Assembly: GCA_022650485.1 (NCBI GenBank)
Contig: JALCPP010000013.1
Location: 1-40,335 of the forward strand
DNA length: 40,335 bases
Origin: Oscillospiraceae bacterium
Lineage (GTDB): Bacteria > Bacillota > Clostridia > Oscillospirales > Acutalibacteraceae
Reading direction: 5' to 3'
Shown piece by piece: positions 7,497 through 16,100 of the stretch. The notes under the pieces are model-generated. The model had not been told where the DNA came from. It saw only the letters and a program-made list of their open reading frames with translations, and made no database searches. A program made the translations under genes and the position numbers. How positions within the stretch are numbered: the first letter of the stretch is position 1; each line of letters begins with the position of its first letter.

Positions 7497-7932
7497 AAGG
7501 GCGCGGTCGACAAAGTGGGTGATATTGCCGTGACAGCCATTTCGCCGGGCGCATCCATCACTCGTCTGCAAACAATGGATTTTGCCTATGCGCCGCCGTT
7601 TTCCACAGCGATTTATCCAATTACGGCAGCGGCCAATATTCTGCGCAACAAAATCAGCGGCAGGCTGGAACCCATTACGCCGAAAGAGTTAGCGGAACAT
7701 CTGGCCGACGATTATCGCGTGATTAACGTTTCCGTCTTGCCTGAGATTCCGGATGCGGATTCTTTGGACTTGACCAAAGTAAATGGTATTCAGTGGATGA
7801 GAAACTTCTGCTGGTTTGCACCAGAGGAAAACGGAGTATTTATTGCAAAACAGGCTGAAATGTTACGGCTACCGGAATACCAGAGTGCTGGAGGGCGGCC
7901 TGACCTTTAACAAGGCTTATTTCATTCAATAA
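7497..7932 (+). pseudogene. Remnant of an FAD/NAD-dependent oxidoreductase with rhodanese domain
   Basis: From about 7497 the frame reads AVDKVGDIAVTAIS, then FAYAPPFSTAIYPITAAANI, the dimerisation domain found near the end of CoA-disulfide reductase/NADH oxidase proteins, followed by a rhodanese-like stretch with DLTKVNG. The N-terminal FAD and NAD domains (about 400 residues) are missing. Around 7850 the frame breaks: the first frame runs to a stop at 7910, while the next frame continues the homology as YGYRNTRVLEGGLTFN to TAA at 7930-7932. The rhodanese active-site loop with its catalytic Cys is not recognisable. It is almost certainly inactive and now acts as a leader for the sulfite reductase gene. 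Confidence 0.75.
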
Positions 7933-7948
7933 AAAAGGGGTAATAAAA

Positions 7949-8902
7949 ATGGCAACATTAACGGTAAAACCAGAGGATGAGAAGCGGGTAAAAGCGCTGG
8001 GCTTTTTAAGCAACAAGGGAACGGACAACTTTTCGGCCCGCATCATTACGGTTAACGGCGTTTTGACTGCTGACCAGATCAAGTGCATTGCGGACGCGGC
8101 CGAGCGGTTTGGAAGCGGGCGGCTGTGCCTGACCACGCGGCTGACGTTGGAAGTGCAGGGGATCCCTTACGATAAAATTGATGAATTTATCGCCGTCCTT
8201 GCAAAAGAAGGCCTGGTAACGGGCGGAACGGGGCCTAAGGTTCGTCCGGTTGTTTCCTGTAAAGGAACGACCTGTCAGTATGGATTGATAGATACTTATG
8301 CGCTGTCACAGAAAATTCACGACCGGTTTTACAACGGCTATCATCAGGTGAAACTGCCGCATAAATTTAAAATTGCGGTGGGCGGATGCCCGAATAACTG
8401 TGTGAAGCCGGATTTGAACGATTTGGGAATCATTGGTCAGAAAATTCCGAATTTTGACCAGGACAGCTGCAATGGATGCAGAAAGTGTACGGTGGAGGCG
8501 GCATGCCCGATGGGCGCGGCAAAAGTGGAAGATGGTGTTCTGAACATCGACCCGAAGCTTTGCAACAACTGCGGCAGATGTATTGGAAAATGTAATTTTG
8601 ATGCCATTAACGGCGGCACGCAGGGTTATAAAATTTATATCGGCGGGCGCTGGGGGAAAAAGGTTGCCAGGGGCAAAGCACTCAGCAAAGTCATTTCCTC
8701 TCAGGAAGAAGCACTGGATGTCATTGAAAAAGCCATTTTGCTGTACCACGAAAAGGGAAATTCTGGCGAGCGGTTTGCGCAGATGGTGGAGCGGTGCGGT
8801 CTGGATGAGATTGAAAAGGAATTGTTTTCAGACGATATTATGAACAGAAAGCAGGAAATTCTGGATGAATCTCTCCACGGGACAGGTGGAGCTACATGCT
8901 GA
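7949..8902 (+). CDS. Siroheme sulfite reductase with ferredoxin domain (AsrC-like)
   Basis: 317 residues. The N-terminal half is a nitrite/sulfite reductase ferredoxin-like half domain. The siroheme-4Fe4S ligands follow as Cys104-x5... read C104 and C109 in SCKGTTC, and C147 and C151 in GGCPNNC. A two-cluster ferredoxin insert follows (C174, C177, C180, C186 and C205, C208, C211, C215). This matches short single-chain reductases such as anaerobic sulfite reductase subunit C, reducing sulfite to sulfide with electrons from ferredoxin or partner subunits. AsrA and AsrB are not next to it. The start has an AGGGG site. Its stop overlaps the next gene's start by 7 bases, tying it to the ABC importer. 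Confidence 0.88.
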   Translation: MATLTVKPEDEKRVKALGFLSNKGTDNFSARIITVNGVLTADQIKCIADAAERFGSGRLCLTTRLTLEVQGIPYDKIDEFIAVLAKEGLVTGGTGPKVRPVVSCKGTTCQYGLIDTYALSQKIHDRFYNGYHQVKLPHKFKIAVGGCPNNCVKPDLNDLGIIGQKIPNFDQDSCNGCRKCTVEAACPMGAAKVEDGVLNIDPKLCNNCGRCIGKCNFDAINGGTQGYKIYIGGRWGKKVARGKALSKVISSQEEALDVIEKAILLYHEKGNSGERFAQMVERCGLDEIEKELFSDDIMNRKQEILDESLHGTGGATC

Positions 8903-9882
8903 AAAAGAAAAAACAAATGCGATGCGGGGCAGCCTGCTTTTTGAGCCTGATTTTTATGGTGGGTATGCTTTCCGCCTGCGGGCAGACCGGCGCAGCTTCT
9001 TCTAAGAAATCGCCAGGTTCTCAGCAGACGGCGGCACTTTCTCAGGCGGTTACGTTTACGGATGCAATTGGAAATCAGGTGAAAATAACATCCGCGAAGC
9101 GTGTGGTTGCGCTGATGGGCAGTTTTGCGGAAGTGTGGGCCGATGCCGGCGGGACTTTGGTCGGCACGACAAAGGATGCCTTTTCGGGCCACGGATTGCA
9201 CCTTGACGATACCGTGGCCAATCTGGGTTCTTACCTCAATCCGAATATGGAACAGATCATTTCACTGAAGCCAGACTTTGTCATTCTGTCCGCGGATACT
9301 GCCCAGCAGGTGAAACTGTGCGCGTCTTTGCGGCAGGCGGGGCTGAATGCCGCCTGCTTTCATGTGCTGAAATTTGAGGATTATCTGGATATGCTGCATA
9401 TTTGTACACAGCTGACAGGGCGCGAAGATCTGTATGAAAAGAACGGCTTGGCGATTCAGAAACAGATTGACAACGCCATTGCCGGGACCAAAGGAAAAAA
9501 GGGACCGAGTGTGCTGTTCCTCCGGGCGTATTCAACCAAATATGATGTCATGAATTCCAGTACCATGACCGGAATGATGATGAAGGATCTGGGAGCTGAA
9601 AACATTGCGGACCGCAACAACAGCATCCTGAAAAGTCTGAGTATGGATGCGATTGTTGAGTCTGACCCGGATTATATCCTTGTGGTGGTTATGGGCGCGG
9701 ATGAAGAAAAGGCTTTGAGTCTGATTGACCGGCAATTCAAGTCCAACCCGGCCTGGGCCGGACTGAAAGCGGTGAAAAATCAACACTATGCTGTAATTCC
9801 GCGCGAGCTGTTTCACTACAAACCCAACGCCAGATGGGGTGAAAGCTATGAATACCTTGCAAAGCTGTTCTATGGGGACTAA
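8896..9882 (+). CDS. ABC transporter substrate-binding lipoprotein (FecB/BtuF type)
   Basis: 328 residues with a lipoprotein signal: a basic start, hydrophobic core and LSAC lipobox, followed by a Ser/Gln-rich linker. The rest is the helical-backbone type III binding fold: TDAIGNQVKI, KRVVALMGSFAEVW, QIISLKPDFVILS, and a C-terminal segment ending near the membrane-contact region. Family members bind iron siderophores, heme, cobalamin or free metals. The ligand cannot be read here; operon linkage to a siroheme and Fe-S enzyme makes iron or a tetrapyrrole a fair guess. The start overlaps the sulfite reductase stop, with GGTGGAG before it. Confidence 0.88.
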   Translation: MLKKKKQMRCGAACFLSLIFMVGMLSACGQTGAASSKKSPGSQQTAALSQAVTFTDAIGNQVKITSAKRVVALMGSFAEVWADAGGTLVGTTKDAFSGHGLHLDDTVANLGSYLNPNMEQIISLKPDFVILSADTAQQVKLCASLRQAGLNAACFHVLKFEDYLDMLHICTQLTGREDLYEKNGLAIQKQIDNAIAGTKGKKGPSVLFLRAYSTKYDVMNSSTMTGMMMKDLGAENIADRNNSILKSLSMDAIVESDPDYILVVVMGADEEKALSLIDRQFKSNPAWAGLKAVKNQHYAVIPRELFHYKPNARWGESYEYLAKLFYGD

Positions 9883-10897
9883 GCGGCGGAAGATGTTTCG
9901 TTTTCCCCGTCTGAGCGGGGGGCAGTGGATTGTTGTGTTGTGTCTGTTTCTGGTGATGTCCGCCATATTCAGCCTGCTGCTGGGTTCTGTGTCCATTACT
10001 CCGCAGCAGCTGCTGGAAGTTGTCAGCGGAAAGGACCGTGACAGTTCCATTTACCGCATCCTTCGCTTTGTCCGGCTGCCCAGAACCATGGCCGCGATGC
10101 TGGCGGGAAGCGCTTTGGCGGTTTCCGGGGCCATGGTACAGGCCGTGCTTGACAATGCCCTGGCAAGCCCAAATATCATTGGTATCAATGCGGGGGCCGG
10201 GTTTGCCGCAATGCTCTGCATGGTGCTGTTCCCCGCACAAATGTGGATCCTGCCTCCCGCCGCTTTTCTGGGGGCCTTTCTTACCGCACTGGTTGTTTCC
10301 GCCACGGCGATCCGGCTGAATACTTCTAAGATTACGATTATCTTAACCGGCGTTGCGATCAGCAGTATCCTGACTGCCGGAATTAATACAATCAGAGAAT
10401 TTTATCCGGATGTGCTGGTCGGGTCAAGCAGCTTTATGATGGGCGGGCTGGCTTATGTAACGGATGACCATATTCGTTTTGCAGGGGTCTATATTCTTGT
10501 CGGTCTGGGTTTGGCTGTCCTGTTTCGCTGCGAAATGAACGTGCTTGCTTTGGGAGAAGACTCTGCCCATTCCCTCGGTATGAATGTGGGGGGAACCCGT
10601 TTCTTTCTTTTGACGGTCGCCGCCATGCTCTCCGGGGCCGCCGTCAGTTTTGCTGGGCTGCTGGGCTTTGTGGGGCTGATTGTACCGCATGGGGTGCGGT
10701 TCCTGGTGGGCGAAGACAACCGGTCTGTCATCGCTGCCTGTATTGTCGCGGGCGCGGCGTTTGTCACCTTCTGCGACCTTCTGGCACGTCTTCTCTTTGC
10801 ACCGTTTGAACTGCCGGTCGGGGTTGTGATGTCTTTCCTGGGCGGCCCGTTTTTCATTAAGCTATTGCTTACCAAAAGGAGACATATCCATGTTTGA
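9848..10897 (+). CDS. FecCD-family ABC transporter permease
   Basis: About 349 residues with some ten hydrophobic segments and the FecCD family blocks: LRLPRTMAAMLAGSALAVSG near the start (read as RFVRLPRTMAAMLAG), ASPNIIGINAGAG, the coupling-helix region LGMNVGG, GLLGFVGLIVPHGVRFLVG, and LPVGVVMSFLGGPFFIKLL at the C-terminus. ATG at 9848 sits 8 bases after GGGG and overlaps the lipoprotein gene by 35 bases; GTG at 9839 is also possible. Two copies would form the membrane channel with the downstream ATPase. Confidence 0.9.
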   Translation: MNTLQSCSMGTKRRKMFRFPRLSGGQWIVVLCLFLVMSAIFSLLLGSVSITPQQLLEVVSGKDRDSSIYRILRFVRLPRTMAAMLAGSALAVSGAMVQAVLDNALASPNIIGINAGAGFAAMLCMVLFPAQMWILPPAAFLGAFLTALVVSATAIRLNTSKITIILTGVAISSILTAGINTIREFYPDVLVGSSSFMMGGLAYVTDDHIRFAGVYILVGLGLAVLFRCEMNVLALGEDSAHSLGMNVGGTRFFLLTVAAMLSGAAVSFAGLLGFVGLIVPHGVRFLVGEDNRSVIAACIVAGAAFVTFCDLLARLLFAPFELPVGVVMSFLGGPFFIKLLLTKRRHIHV

Positions 10898-11660
10898 ACT
10901 GGAGCATCTGACGGGGGGATATGCCGGCGAAAACAAGGTGATAGACCTGAGCGCGGTGTTTCACAAGCAGGAAATTACCGTGATTACCGGACCGAACGGC
11001 TGTGGAAAAAGCACTCTTTTAAAATTGATGGTCCGGCTTTTGAAACCCGCCGCCGGTACGATTACATTGGATGGAGCGGATATTTCCACCTATCACAGAA
11101 AAGAGTTTGCCAAAAAAGTGTCGTTTCTCCCTCAGGCGCGCAGTGCGCCTCCTATGTCGGCAGGCGCGCTGGTAATGCACGGCCGGTATCCATACCTTCC
11201 TTACACAAGAAAATACGCTCAAACGGACCTTGAAGCGGTCGAAAATGCGCTTCAAATGACAGGAACCGAAAAATTCCGTCATCTATCCATGGAACGGCTT
11301 TCCGGCGGGGAAAGACAGAAGGTATACCTGGCGCTGCTGATTGCGCAGGGGACCGATGTCGTCTTGCTGGATGAGCCGACGACCTATTTGGATATCAGTC
11401 GTCAGTTTGAACTGATGAACCTGATTCAGACGCTGAAATTGCAGGGAAAAACGGTGATTGCCGTCTTGCATGATCTGGGTTTGGCACTGCGGTATGCGGA
11501 CCGGGTGATGGTTATGAACCACGGCAGGCTGGAAGCCTGCGGCTCGCCGGATGAAATCTGTCGTTCCGGAACGATTGATAAAGTGTTTCAGGTCAGAACC
11601 CGGCAGATCGTTTCTGCCGAGAGAAAGGAATATTATTTTTTGCCAAAAGCAGAAGGATGA
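10890..11660 (+). CDS. FecE-type ABC transporter ATP-binding protein
   Basis: 256 residues with all ABC ATPase motifs: Walker A GPNGCGKST (34-42), Q-loop LPQAR, signature LSGGERQ, Walker B VVLLDEPTTYLD and the switch histidine in VLHDLG. It energises the importer made with the preceding permease and lipoprotein. The start overlaps the permease end by 8 bases and is preceded by AAAGGAG. It closes the operon, with a palindromic terminator 11 bases later. Confidence 0.92.
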   Translation: MFELEHLTGGYAGENKVIDLSAVFHKQEITVITGPNGCGKSTLLKLMVRLLKPAAGTITLDGADISTYHRKEFAKKVSFLPQARSAPPMSAGALVMHGRYPYLPYTRKYAQTDLEAVENALQMTGTEKFRHLSMERLSGGERQKVYLALLIAQGTDVVLLDEPTTYLDISRQFELMNLIQTLKLQGKTVIAVLHDLGLALRYADRVMVMNHGRLEACGSPDEICRSGTIDKVFQVRTRQIVSAERKEYYFLPKAEG

Positions 11661-11670
11661 CGTCTGAAAG

Positions 11671-11704
11671 AACAGCAAATCCCCCGGGGGATTTGCTGTT
11701 TTAC
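11671..11704 (+). terminator. Intrinsic terminator of the sulfite reductase/ABC operon
   Basis: A perfect 30-base palindrome, AACAGCAAATCCCCC and its complement (11671-11700), followed by TT. The -35 region of the next gene's promoter (TATAAT at 11715-11720) overlaps its right arm. Confidence 0.7.
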
Positions 11705-11754
11705 ATATTTATTGTATAATAGCAGGGAATACGGGACCGGAGGTGAATTGGCAT

Positions 11755-12684
11755 ATGACTCTTCAGCAGCTGAAATATGTTATTAAAGCGGTGGAATACG
11801 GTTCGATTACAGAAGCGGCAAAACAGCTTTATATTACGCAGCCCAGCCTTTCCAGCGCGGTAAAAGAACTGGAAAACGAACTGGGATTTGAAATTTTCAG
11901 CCGTTCTACAACCGGCATTACTTTAACGGTAGACGGGGCGGAGTTCCTTTCTTATGCCAGACAGGTCGTCGAGCAGGCGGAACTGCTGGAACAGCGCTAT
12001 ATGGGGAAAAAACCATCCCGCCAATTATGTTCTGTTTCAACACAGCATTACGCGTTTTCCGTCAATGCTTTTGTAGAGCTGGTGAAAGAAAGCAATGCGG
12101 AGGAGTATGAATTTATTCTTCGGGAAACCCGCACGCATGATATTATTCAGGACGTCAGCAATATGCGCAGTGAAATCGGGATTCTGTATCTCAGCCGGTT
12201 TAATGAAAAGGTGATTTCGAAATTACTTAAGGAGAATCGTTTGGAATTCCATCCGCTGTTTGAAGCGGTTCCCCATGTTTTTGTCAGTGCTTCCAATCCG
12301 TTGTCAGCCAAAAAAGCGGTGACTCTGGAAGATTTAGAGGAGTTCCCATGCCTTTCTTTTGAGCAGGGCGAGTTTAATTCTTTTTATTTTTCAGAAGAAA
12401 TTTTGAGCACCATTTATCACAAAAAAAGTATTCATGTCAGCGACCGCGCGACTTTGTTTAATCTGCTGATTGGTCTGAATGGGTATACCATCTGTACCGG
12501 CGTATTAAGTTCTGACTTGAACGGAGACAATATAGTATCGGTCCCACTTGTAACGGCTTCCGATGAAAAGATGAGAGTTGGATGGATTGTGAATTCGAAA
12601 GCGGTGCTCAGCAGTGCGGCGGAACGGTATATTGAACACCTGAAAAAGCTGATTTTAGATTATGGGTTTGATGTTATTCCGTAA
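11755..12684 (+). CDS. LysR-family transcriptional regulator
   Basis: 309 residues. The winged helix-turn-helix is at 1-60 (MTLQQLKYVIKAVEYGSITE start, then QPSLSSAVKELENELG). The substrate-binding-like domain follows with EIGILYLSRFNE and LSFEQGEFNSFY. ATG at 11755 is chosen over GTG at 11743 because it gives the canonical family start and lies about 10 bases after GGAGGT. A TATAAT box at 11715-11720 can drive it. It sits between the sulfur/metal ABC operon and the convergent lactate permease; the target is unknown, and sulfur amino-acid or importer control is only a guess from position. Confidence 0.88.
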   Translation: MTLQQLKYVIKAVEYGSITEAAKQLYITQPSLSSAVKELENELGFEIFSRSTTGITLTVDGAEFLSYARQVVEQAELLEQRYMGKKPSRQLCSVSTQHYAFSVNAFVELVKESNAEEYEFILRETRTHDIIQDVSNMRSEIGILYLSRFNEKVISKLLKENRLEFHPLFEAVPHVFVSASNPLSAKKAVTLEDLEEFPCLSFEQGEFNSFYFSEEILSTIYHKKSIHVSDRATLFNLLIGLNGYTICTGVLSSDLNGDNIVSVPLVTASDEKMRVGWIVNSKAVLSSAAERYIEHLKKLILDYGFDVIP

Positions 12685-12697
12685 AAAAGTTATGGAA

Positions 12698-12738
12698 AAA
12701 GAAAAGATCCGGCCTTCCGCTTTATGCGGAAAGCCGGA
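12698..12738 (-). terminator. Shared terminator between LysR gene and lactate permease
   Basis: TCCGGCCTTCCGC (12708-12720) pairs with GCGGAAAGCCGGA (12726-12738) around a TTTAT loop. On the minus strand it is followed by a T-rich run (complement of 12694-12707), so it mainly ends the lactate permease transcript. The plus-strand side has a weaker T-run. Confidence 0.7.
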
Positions 12739-12773
12739 CCTTTCTATCGCGCTATGTGTGATGAGCTATGTAA

Positions 12774-14438
12774 CTATTGGAGCGGATAGGGATTGAACCC
12801 GGAGGCAATCAGAGCGCCGACAACAATGACGACCACTGCGCAGTAGATGAGGCAGGGGACGATATTGGTGCGGATGATTTTTCCTTCGTTTCCGTTGGTT
12901 CCTGTGGTAGCACAGGCAGCAACAACATTGTTGATGCAGACCATGTTGCCGATTGCGCCGCCCATGTTCTGCAAAGCCACGATTAGTACTTCAGGCAGAA
13001 GCAGAATGGTTGCGGTTTCAAACTGCAAGCCGGAGAACAGGGTGTTGGAAACGGTGTTGGAACCGGACATGAACGAACCCAGAACACCGATCAAAGGAGA
13101 AACAATGATGAATGCTTTTCCGGCTACGTCTGCCAGGCCTTTTGCCATCAAATAGAGCATGGATTCCATGCCGCTGGCATTGACGTTGGAATAACGGAAC
13201 ACATAAACCATGGCAACGCCGAAGAACAAGGCAATGGCCGCGCCTTTGACCTGATGGAAAGATTCGACCCAAGCCGCCTTGACTTCTTTGCCGCTCATAC
13301 CATGAATCACAATGGTGATTAAAGCGACGATAATAAATGGAGCGATGCCGGGGTTATATAAGAACTTAAAGTTCCAGTTAAGACCTTCCACACCAAGAAT
13401 ATTCTTGATAGGCAGTATAAAGGGTGCTTTGTTCAGGACGGCCTTGATTCCAATGGAGGGGATACGGCTGATGACCAGCCAGATGGCGATGATGAAGTAA
13501 GGAGCCCAGGCTTTGAGAAGAGGCATGTCACTGGCTTTTGTTTCAGGCAGTTCGACGGTGGAAAGCCAGGATTTATCCCATTCTTCCTTCTTTGCGAAAG
13601 TCCAAACCTCTTTTGGCTGGAGGAATCCCTTCTTTGTAATGGCCAAGAGGGTGAACAGGGTAATGATAGCGGCTACCAGAGAAGTAATTTCCGGCCCGAC
13701 AAAGGTGGCAATGATAATGTAGATCACACTGAACTCAATGCTGGTAAACAGGCAGAACGGGATGACGGGCAGTGCGTCTTTAAAGGATTTGTTTTTGCCG
13801 AACAGTTTTACCAGAATGCAAACGCCAAGGAAGACGATGATGAGACCGCCGATTGCGTGAGGAATAGCAGTCCATTTGGAAAGAGCCATTTTCCAGGCTT
13901 CTCCGTTACCGCCCCTTCCGGTGACCGAGTCTTTTACTACGCTGTAAGCCATGTTCGTCGGTGTTCCGACGGCACCGTACGGAACAGGTGTGGTGTTATA
14001 AATCAGAGCCGTAATTGCGGCGGCAAGCGGGGGGAACCCCACGCTGATGAGCAGAGGGCCGGCCAGAGCGGCAGGTGTGCCGAATCCGGCGGCGCCTTCA
14101 ATGAACGCGCCGAAAATAAAGCCGATGATGATGGCCTGAATACGGGCATCCGGTGTCAGACCGTTGAACATGCGGTTAATTGCCGACATAGCGCCCGAAT
14201 GCTTCATGGTGTTCATAATCAGAATAGCACCGTAGATAATGAACAGAATTTCAAGAGCATTCAGAAAACCGGCAACAGTGTAGGCGGCAACTCCCTGAAA
14301 ACTCATTTTCCAGACCGCCAGACCAAAGATAACGGCCAAAACCCATGCAAGAGGCAGCGCGTGTTTCGCGGGCCAGTTCAGGGCTACCATGAGAACAATC
14401 ACTACCACGATAGGAATACACGCTATCAGTGCATACAT
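12774..14438 (-). CDS. lctP: L-lactate permease family transporter
   Basis: About 554 residues, strongly hydrophobic with 12 or more membrane segments, matching the usual LctP/LldP length. Recognisable blocks are [54 protein letters not shown] and [20 protein letters not shown]. The family carries L-lactate (and often D-lactate or glycolate) with protons. ATG at 14438 is 7-9 bases after AGGAGG; the ATG at 14444 is too close. In this organism it could feed lactate oxidation or export fermentation lactate; no lactate dehydrogenase is adjacent to decide. Confidence 0.92.
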   Translation of the reverse strand: MYALIACIPIVVVIVLMVALNWPAKHALPLAWVLAVIFGLAVWKMSFQGVAAYTVAGFLNALEILFIIYGAILIMNTMKHSGAMSAINRMFNGLTPDARIQAIIIGFIFGAFIEGAAGFGTPAALAGPLLISVGFPPLAAAITALIYNTTPVPYGAVGTPTNMAYSVVKDSVTGRGGNGEAWKMALSKWTAIPHAIGGLIIVFLGVCILVKLFGKNKSFKDALPVIPFCLFTSIEFSVIYIIIATFVGPEITSLVAAIITLFTLLAITKKGFLQPKEVWTFAKKEEWDKSWLSTVELPETKASDMPLLKAWAPYFIIAIWLVISRIPSIGIKAVLNKAPFILPIKNILGVEGLNWNFKFLYNPGIAPFIIVALITIVIHGMSGKEVKAAWVESFHQVKGAAIALFFGVAMVYVFRYSNVNASGMESMLYLMAKGLADVAGKAFIIVSPLIGVLGSFMSGSNTVSNTLFSGLQFETATILLLPEVLIVALQNMGGAIGNMVCINNVVAACATTGTNGNEGKIIRTNIVPCLIYCAVVVIVVGALIASGFNPYPLQ

Positions 14439-14907
14439 AAACATTCTCCTCCCAATACTTTTTCATTTTATCAGTACGAACCTTGATTCACGATGACCGC
14501 AATGCTGCTGGAACGAACGTATTTCACACGATTAACCCATATGCTCTGTGCATTGCCGCAGTTAAAAAAGAGCATATTATCCCCGAGTTTCGCGGTCCGT
14601 TTTTCACTGCGTGCAAAATCAAAATGGGATTTTAAGCTCGCGGTTCAGGTCCCGGAATTCCCTCTTATCCCAAATGATTCGGGCCAAAGGTGTACGCGTA
14701 AACTCACCGGAAAGCGCCTGAGCACTTTCGCAGTCTTCAAATGATAGTTACCAGAGAATGAATGCTGAAAGTTGTCTCTGCCGGAAACTTTTCAATCGTT
14801 TTGCATCAATGGGTACTGTCGGGAGTGCGGCTTGCTTGGCAAGTCGGTCCACATCTGCAAAATTTTTTGAAAATTATTTTGTCCGGCGCGGTGCGCTGTT
14901 TTAGGCT

Positions 14908-14959
14908 GCCTGCATAGAGGCCATTGTCATTTTATTTAAATGACATTTTCTATGTAGGC
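14908..14959. repeat. Long inverted repeat (hairpin)
   Basis: GCCTGCATAGA (14908-14918) pairs with TCTATGTAGGC (14949-14959) with one wobble. Inside, TGTCATTT (14925-14932) pairs exactly with AAATGACA (14938-14945) around TATTT. The two stems are separated by an asymmetric internal loop. There is no T-run on either side, so it is not a standard terminator; it could be a structured RNA or the end of a small mobile repeat. Confidence 0.55.
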
Positions 14960-15661
14960 GCAGATTCATAAGATACCGGAATCCTTCCCTTTCGCCTTAG
15001 CGGGCTGCTTCAGTTACCTGAGCAGCATCGTGGGCGATTATTCCGGCCCGACACAGGCCGGGATGGTTGGTTAGGAAATCGTGTGTTTTGCGTCAGCCAG
15101 TTCAAGCAGTCTTATCGTGTCAAGAAAATCCGTCGCTTCGTATTGCGCTGCTCTTTCGGCAGATATTTAACTGCCGGATCAAAGGGATCAAACAGCGAAA
15201 ACGCTGCAATTTTTCTTTGCCCTTCCCTGTTTGTCAGGGACAAGGCGCAGAATACAGGACTCCTTTCCAAAGTTTGTATCGGTCGTCAAGCCTTTAAAGA
15301 TGTTACCATGAACTTTGTGCGGAAAAAAAGGAAAAAAGCATATGATTCCAAAACGGCGAACCAGCCTCAGTCCAATTAGTGAATTAGAACAGAAGAGGAA
15401 CTACCTGTTCAGAAATCCGTTTTCATCAATATAAAAAGATAAAATTGATTTTTGTAAGAAATGCTTTTTAATGTCAATCCGGGATGATACCGCTTTTCAG
15501 CGGATATATGCCGCTTGTGCCGGGTTGCCTTCGACTCCGCTGTCACACATGGGATGACGCGTTCATAAAACATCTTATGACTGTAGACGTTTCCTTTATG
15601 AAAGAAATACGAAACCAGACTGTAAGTCAAAACCATTTTTTACGTCTTCAAACTTGTCTGC

Positions 15662-15766
15662 TTAGTATCTTCGCAGGTGCATGGCGATGGATGAAACACA
15701 GATTTGCGTTTCGTGCCAACTTCGGAAGCGCGCTATGTAGATATCTTCGCATTTCTTATCTGACAT
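15662..15766 (-). CDS. 34-codon ORF with strong promoter and RBS, unknown
   Basis: ATG at 15766 lies 6 bases after AGGAGG and about 50 bases after the expected start point of a perfect-spacing promoter. The product starts MSDKKCEDIYIARFRSWHET and ends at a TAA after 34 residues. It has two Cys and no signal peptide. The expression signals are far better than expected for noise, yet the ORF is short and followed by unassignable sequence. It may be a real microprotein, a leader peptide, or the intact start of a gene whose remainder has decayed. I do not recognise it. Confidence 0.45.
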   Translation of the reverse strand: MSDKKCEDIYIARFRSWHETQICVSSIAMHLRRY

Positions 15767-15821
15767 TGAACTCCTCCTCTTCGTAAAGGTAAGGACTCCC
15801 CCCCGTCTAGAATCCAAATCT

Positions 15822-15850
15822 ATTATATGGCTAAAATAGCCAAAGGTCAA
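15822..15850 (-). promoter_or_regulatory. Sigma-A promoter with palindromic spacer
   Basis: On the minus strand: TTGACC (15845-15850), a 17-base spacer and TATAAT (15822-15827). The spacer contains an exact dyad, TGGCTA-3-TAGCCA (15828-15842), placed where a repressor would block polymerase. Confidence 0.7.
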
Positions 15851-15941
15851 ACTATTTTTTTAAAAACAATATGGATTTTTTATAAAAAACAATTTTTATA
15901 CCGAAAAAAGCGCCTTAAAAAGTTAGTCCAAAGTAGTTATG

Positions 15942-15970
15942 TTGACGCATTTTTGTGATATAATTATAAA
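15942..15970 (+). promoter_or_regulatory. Promoter of the chromate-type transporter genes
   Basis: TTGACG (15942-15947), a 17-base spacer and TATAAA (15965-15970). It gives a leader of about 125 bases before the first ATG, in which I recognise no known riboswitch. Confidence 0.6.
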
Positions 15971-16100
15971 AAATATGGAAACAATCACGAAGCACAACGG
16001 TGCCCTATTATGGAAATTGACGGAACTTATTTACAAAAATCAATCTATATTATTTATTCCCGGATTTCCGGCAGGCTGAGTGATGGAAAGGATTTTTACA

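Larger units (their letters stand above)
14445..16100. other. Gene-poor 1.65 kb region with decayed sequence
   Basis: No open frame here combines good length, start signal and recognisable family. Short stretches look like worn coding sequence: a minus-strand frame over 14619-14855 (79 codons, one TAA) and a plus-strand frame over about 14970-15075 reading SSIVGDYSGPTQAGMVG. Neither could be assigned. Supported items inside are a long hairpin (14908-14959), a minus-strand promoter with a 34-codon ORF (15662-15850) and the promoter of the chromate-type transporter. The rest, notably 15080-15660, shows nothing I can defend. Confidence 0.55.

Noticed and set aside
13857-14486. Plus-strand open frame of 209 codons
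   Set aside because: Antisense to the lactate permease gene; composition is typical of a shadow frame.
14493-14744. 83-codon plus-strand frame beside the lactate permease
   Set aside because: No ribosome site, no recognisable family, and inside a region that looks decayed.
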